DNA from: Allomyces arbusculus
Lineage: Eukaryota > Blastocladiomycota > Blastocladiomycetes > Blastocladiales > Blastocladiaceae
Assembly: GCA_027604705.1 (NCBI GenBank)
Contig: JADHYV010000153.1
Location: 1-20,620 of the forward strand
DNA: 20,620 nucleotides
Direction of reading: 5' to 3'
The position numbers and the translations under genes are program-made. Numbering within the stretch: the first letter of the stretch is position 1; each line of letters opens with the position of its first letter. The notes beneath the pieces are model-generated. The model did no database searches. It saw only the letters and a list, made by a program, of their open reading frames with translations, and was not told where the DNA came from. Shown piece after piece: positions 19,527 to 20,620 of the stretch.

Positions 19527-20620
19527 CTTGGATTCTTGGAATGGATTGGTGCTGGGCCGGGCGGGGCGGGGGACGTCGCGCGCGCGGGTGCTTGGATCGG
19601 CACAAAGTCGCGGCGGCAGCAAGTGCGAGCGACGGGACTGGCAAATTTGACCGGACGAGCTCGACGAGCTGGACGACAGCGGCGGCGTCGGATCGCAAAG
19701 GCACCAGCGGCGGCGACGGTGAGGACGGCATATGGGTGCGGTGGACCGTTGAGCGTGATTGCGCGTGCATCGAGTGTGGCGTGCCGTGGCGCACTCACCG
19801 CAACAGAAATGTGGTGGTGACTTTGCTCTGATCATCACATTTGCAACAGAGATGCAGAAGGTTGCAACACTCTTGCTGCCATCAAAAGTGTGGACCGTCA
19901 GAAATGGACCTTGCTTTGGCATCATTTTCCTTCAACCATCCAACAACCAGCAGCTGCAAACCATCAACCATCAATGCCAGCGATGAACAAGCAGAACGAC
20001 ACCCAGGAGTGACTGCAACTGGTCTCGATCAGCCATAGAATGGAATTCAAGACAGTCGCCAGCTTGTTTTGGCCGAAATGTGTTCACCAAACAGGGTTGG
20101 CCTTGGTCTTGAATTTTTGCCATTCAATGCATGCTTCCACTCGTCTCCACTCTCCAACTTGTACCAACGCGTGCCTCTCTATATTGCAAGTTGATCCAAT
20201 AGTTCACACTCTCATTGAAGGCGGCCATGCTTTCGCCTGCAACAATGACTAGTCTCTGCTGTTACAGTGGTCACTTGATAGAGCGCGTCTCTCTCCTTCC
20301 CCAACGCGCCTTGTTGACCTGCCCCCTGGCTTTCAACACAGGCCACCGTGTAAACTTTTTCTTGTTACAACGCGCTTTCCGCGCCCCTCCTTTCCAACGT
20401 TGCCCGCCAGCTGGCCGCTCACTTGCTACAACGCGCCTCCTCCACCATGGCTGTCGACCACCCTCCACCATCGTCGACGTGATCCGACGCGACCCCACGC
20501 GATTCGACCGTGCGCACAGCAAGCAGCTGAGTGTGGCCCCGCCGGCACCAGGACGCCGACATCACCAATCCAGCGCCATTTGCGCGCCCAACTGCACGAC
20601 GTGTACAGCAGCTCATTGAG
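19527..20620. other. Upstream region of the sterol reductase, to window edge
   Basis: It contains the reductase leader and promoter; I see no TATA box. A donor-like GGTGAGTGCG on the minus strand at about 19792-19801 could belong to a leader intron, but no acceptor stands out. Four AACGCG motifs lie in 20166-20437. A plus-strand frame is open from 20253 to the edge and ends in a protein-like IQRHLRAQLHDVYSSSL, but it lacks an ATG inside the window; an ATG at 20447 in good context (CCACCATGG) is in another frame and reaches a stop after 11 codons. Confidence 0.45.
20303..20437 (+). promoter_or_regulatory. Repeated TACAACGCGC motifs (MCB-like)
   Basis: CTTGTTACAACGCGCT (20361-20376) and CTTGCTACAACGCGCC (20422-20437) differ at only two of 16 positions and are 61 bases apart. 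A third AACGCGC is at 20303-20309, and AACGCGT at 20166-20172. The core resembles the ACGCGT box bound by fungal MBF cell-cycle factors. They could serve a gene to the right of the window or the sterol reductase about 780 bases or more away. Function is inferred only. Confidence 0.5.

Overview
The window looks like nuclear DNA of a GC-rich filamentous or yeast-like fungus, most likely a basidiomycete. Genes carry a few short introns (63-119 nt). Donors are often GTACGT, several introns have a CTGAC branch-site-like motif, and the gene families are fungal (ABCC transporter with two nucleotide-binding domains, Ecl1-type zinc-finger protein, DHCR24-like sterol reductase, secreted expansin). The basidiomycete placement is an inference from intron style and composition; no taxonomic marker gene is present.

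Layout. 1-4020 (+ strand) is an expansin neighbourhood: one apparently intact secreted EXLX1-type expansin (2822-4020, three exons, 344 aa) preceded by two decayed fragments of the same gene's third exon (about 294-400 and 1783-1907), with a doubtful disordered ORF (1053-1640) between them. 4021-6886 holds no gene I can support. 6887-7402 (- strand) is a small Ecl1-like zinc-finger protein with a TATA box and an ATG-free leader. 7559-9191 has no supported gene. 9192-14446 (- strand) is a complete ABCC/MRP-type transporter with six exons (1,618 aa in the preferred model). 14447-16163 is a long upstream region. 16297-17130 (+) is a 277-aa protein of unknown function behind a clear TATA box. It converges with 17545-19526 (-), a 611-aa DHCR24-like FAD-dependent sterol reductase in three exons. 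19527-20620 is the reductase's upstream region, with ACGCG repeats and an open frame running off the right edge.

Functional reading. The genes do not form a recognisable biosynthetic cluster: wall-loosening expansin, nutrient/stress-type Ecl1 factor, export pump and sterol enzyme each have their own promoter region and are not co-oriented. The most notable signals are the local array of one live and two dead expansin copies, an in-frame 78-nt intron hidden in the ABC transporter that an ORF-based gene caller would miss, and a long poly-G tract placed almost directly after the transporter stop codon. I found no tRNA, rRNA, CRISPR array, transposon or virus-derived element.
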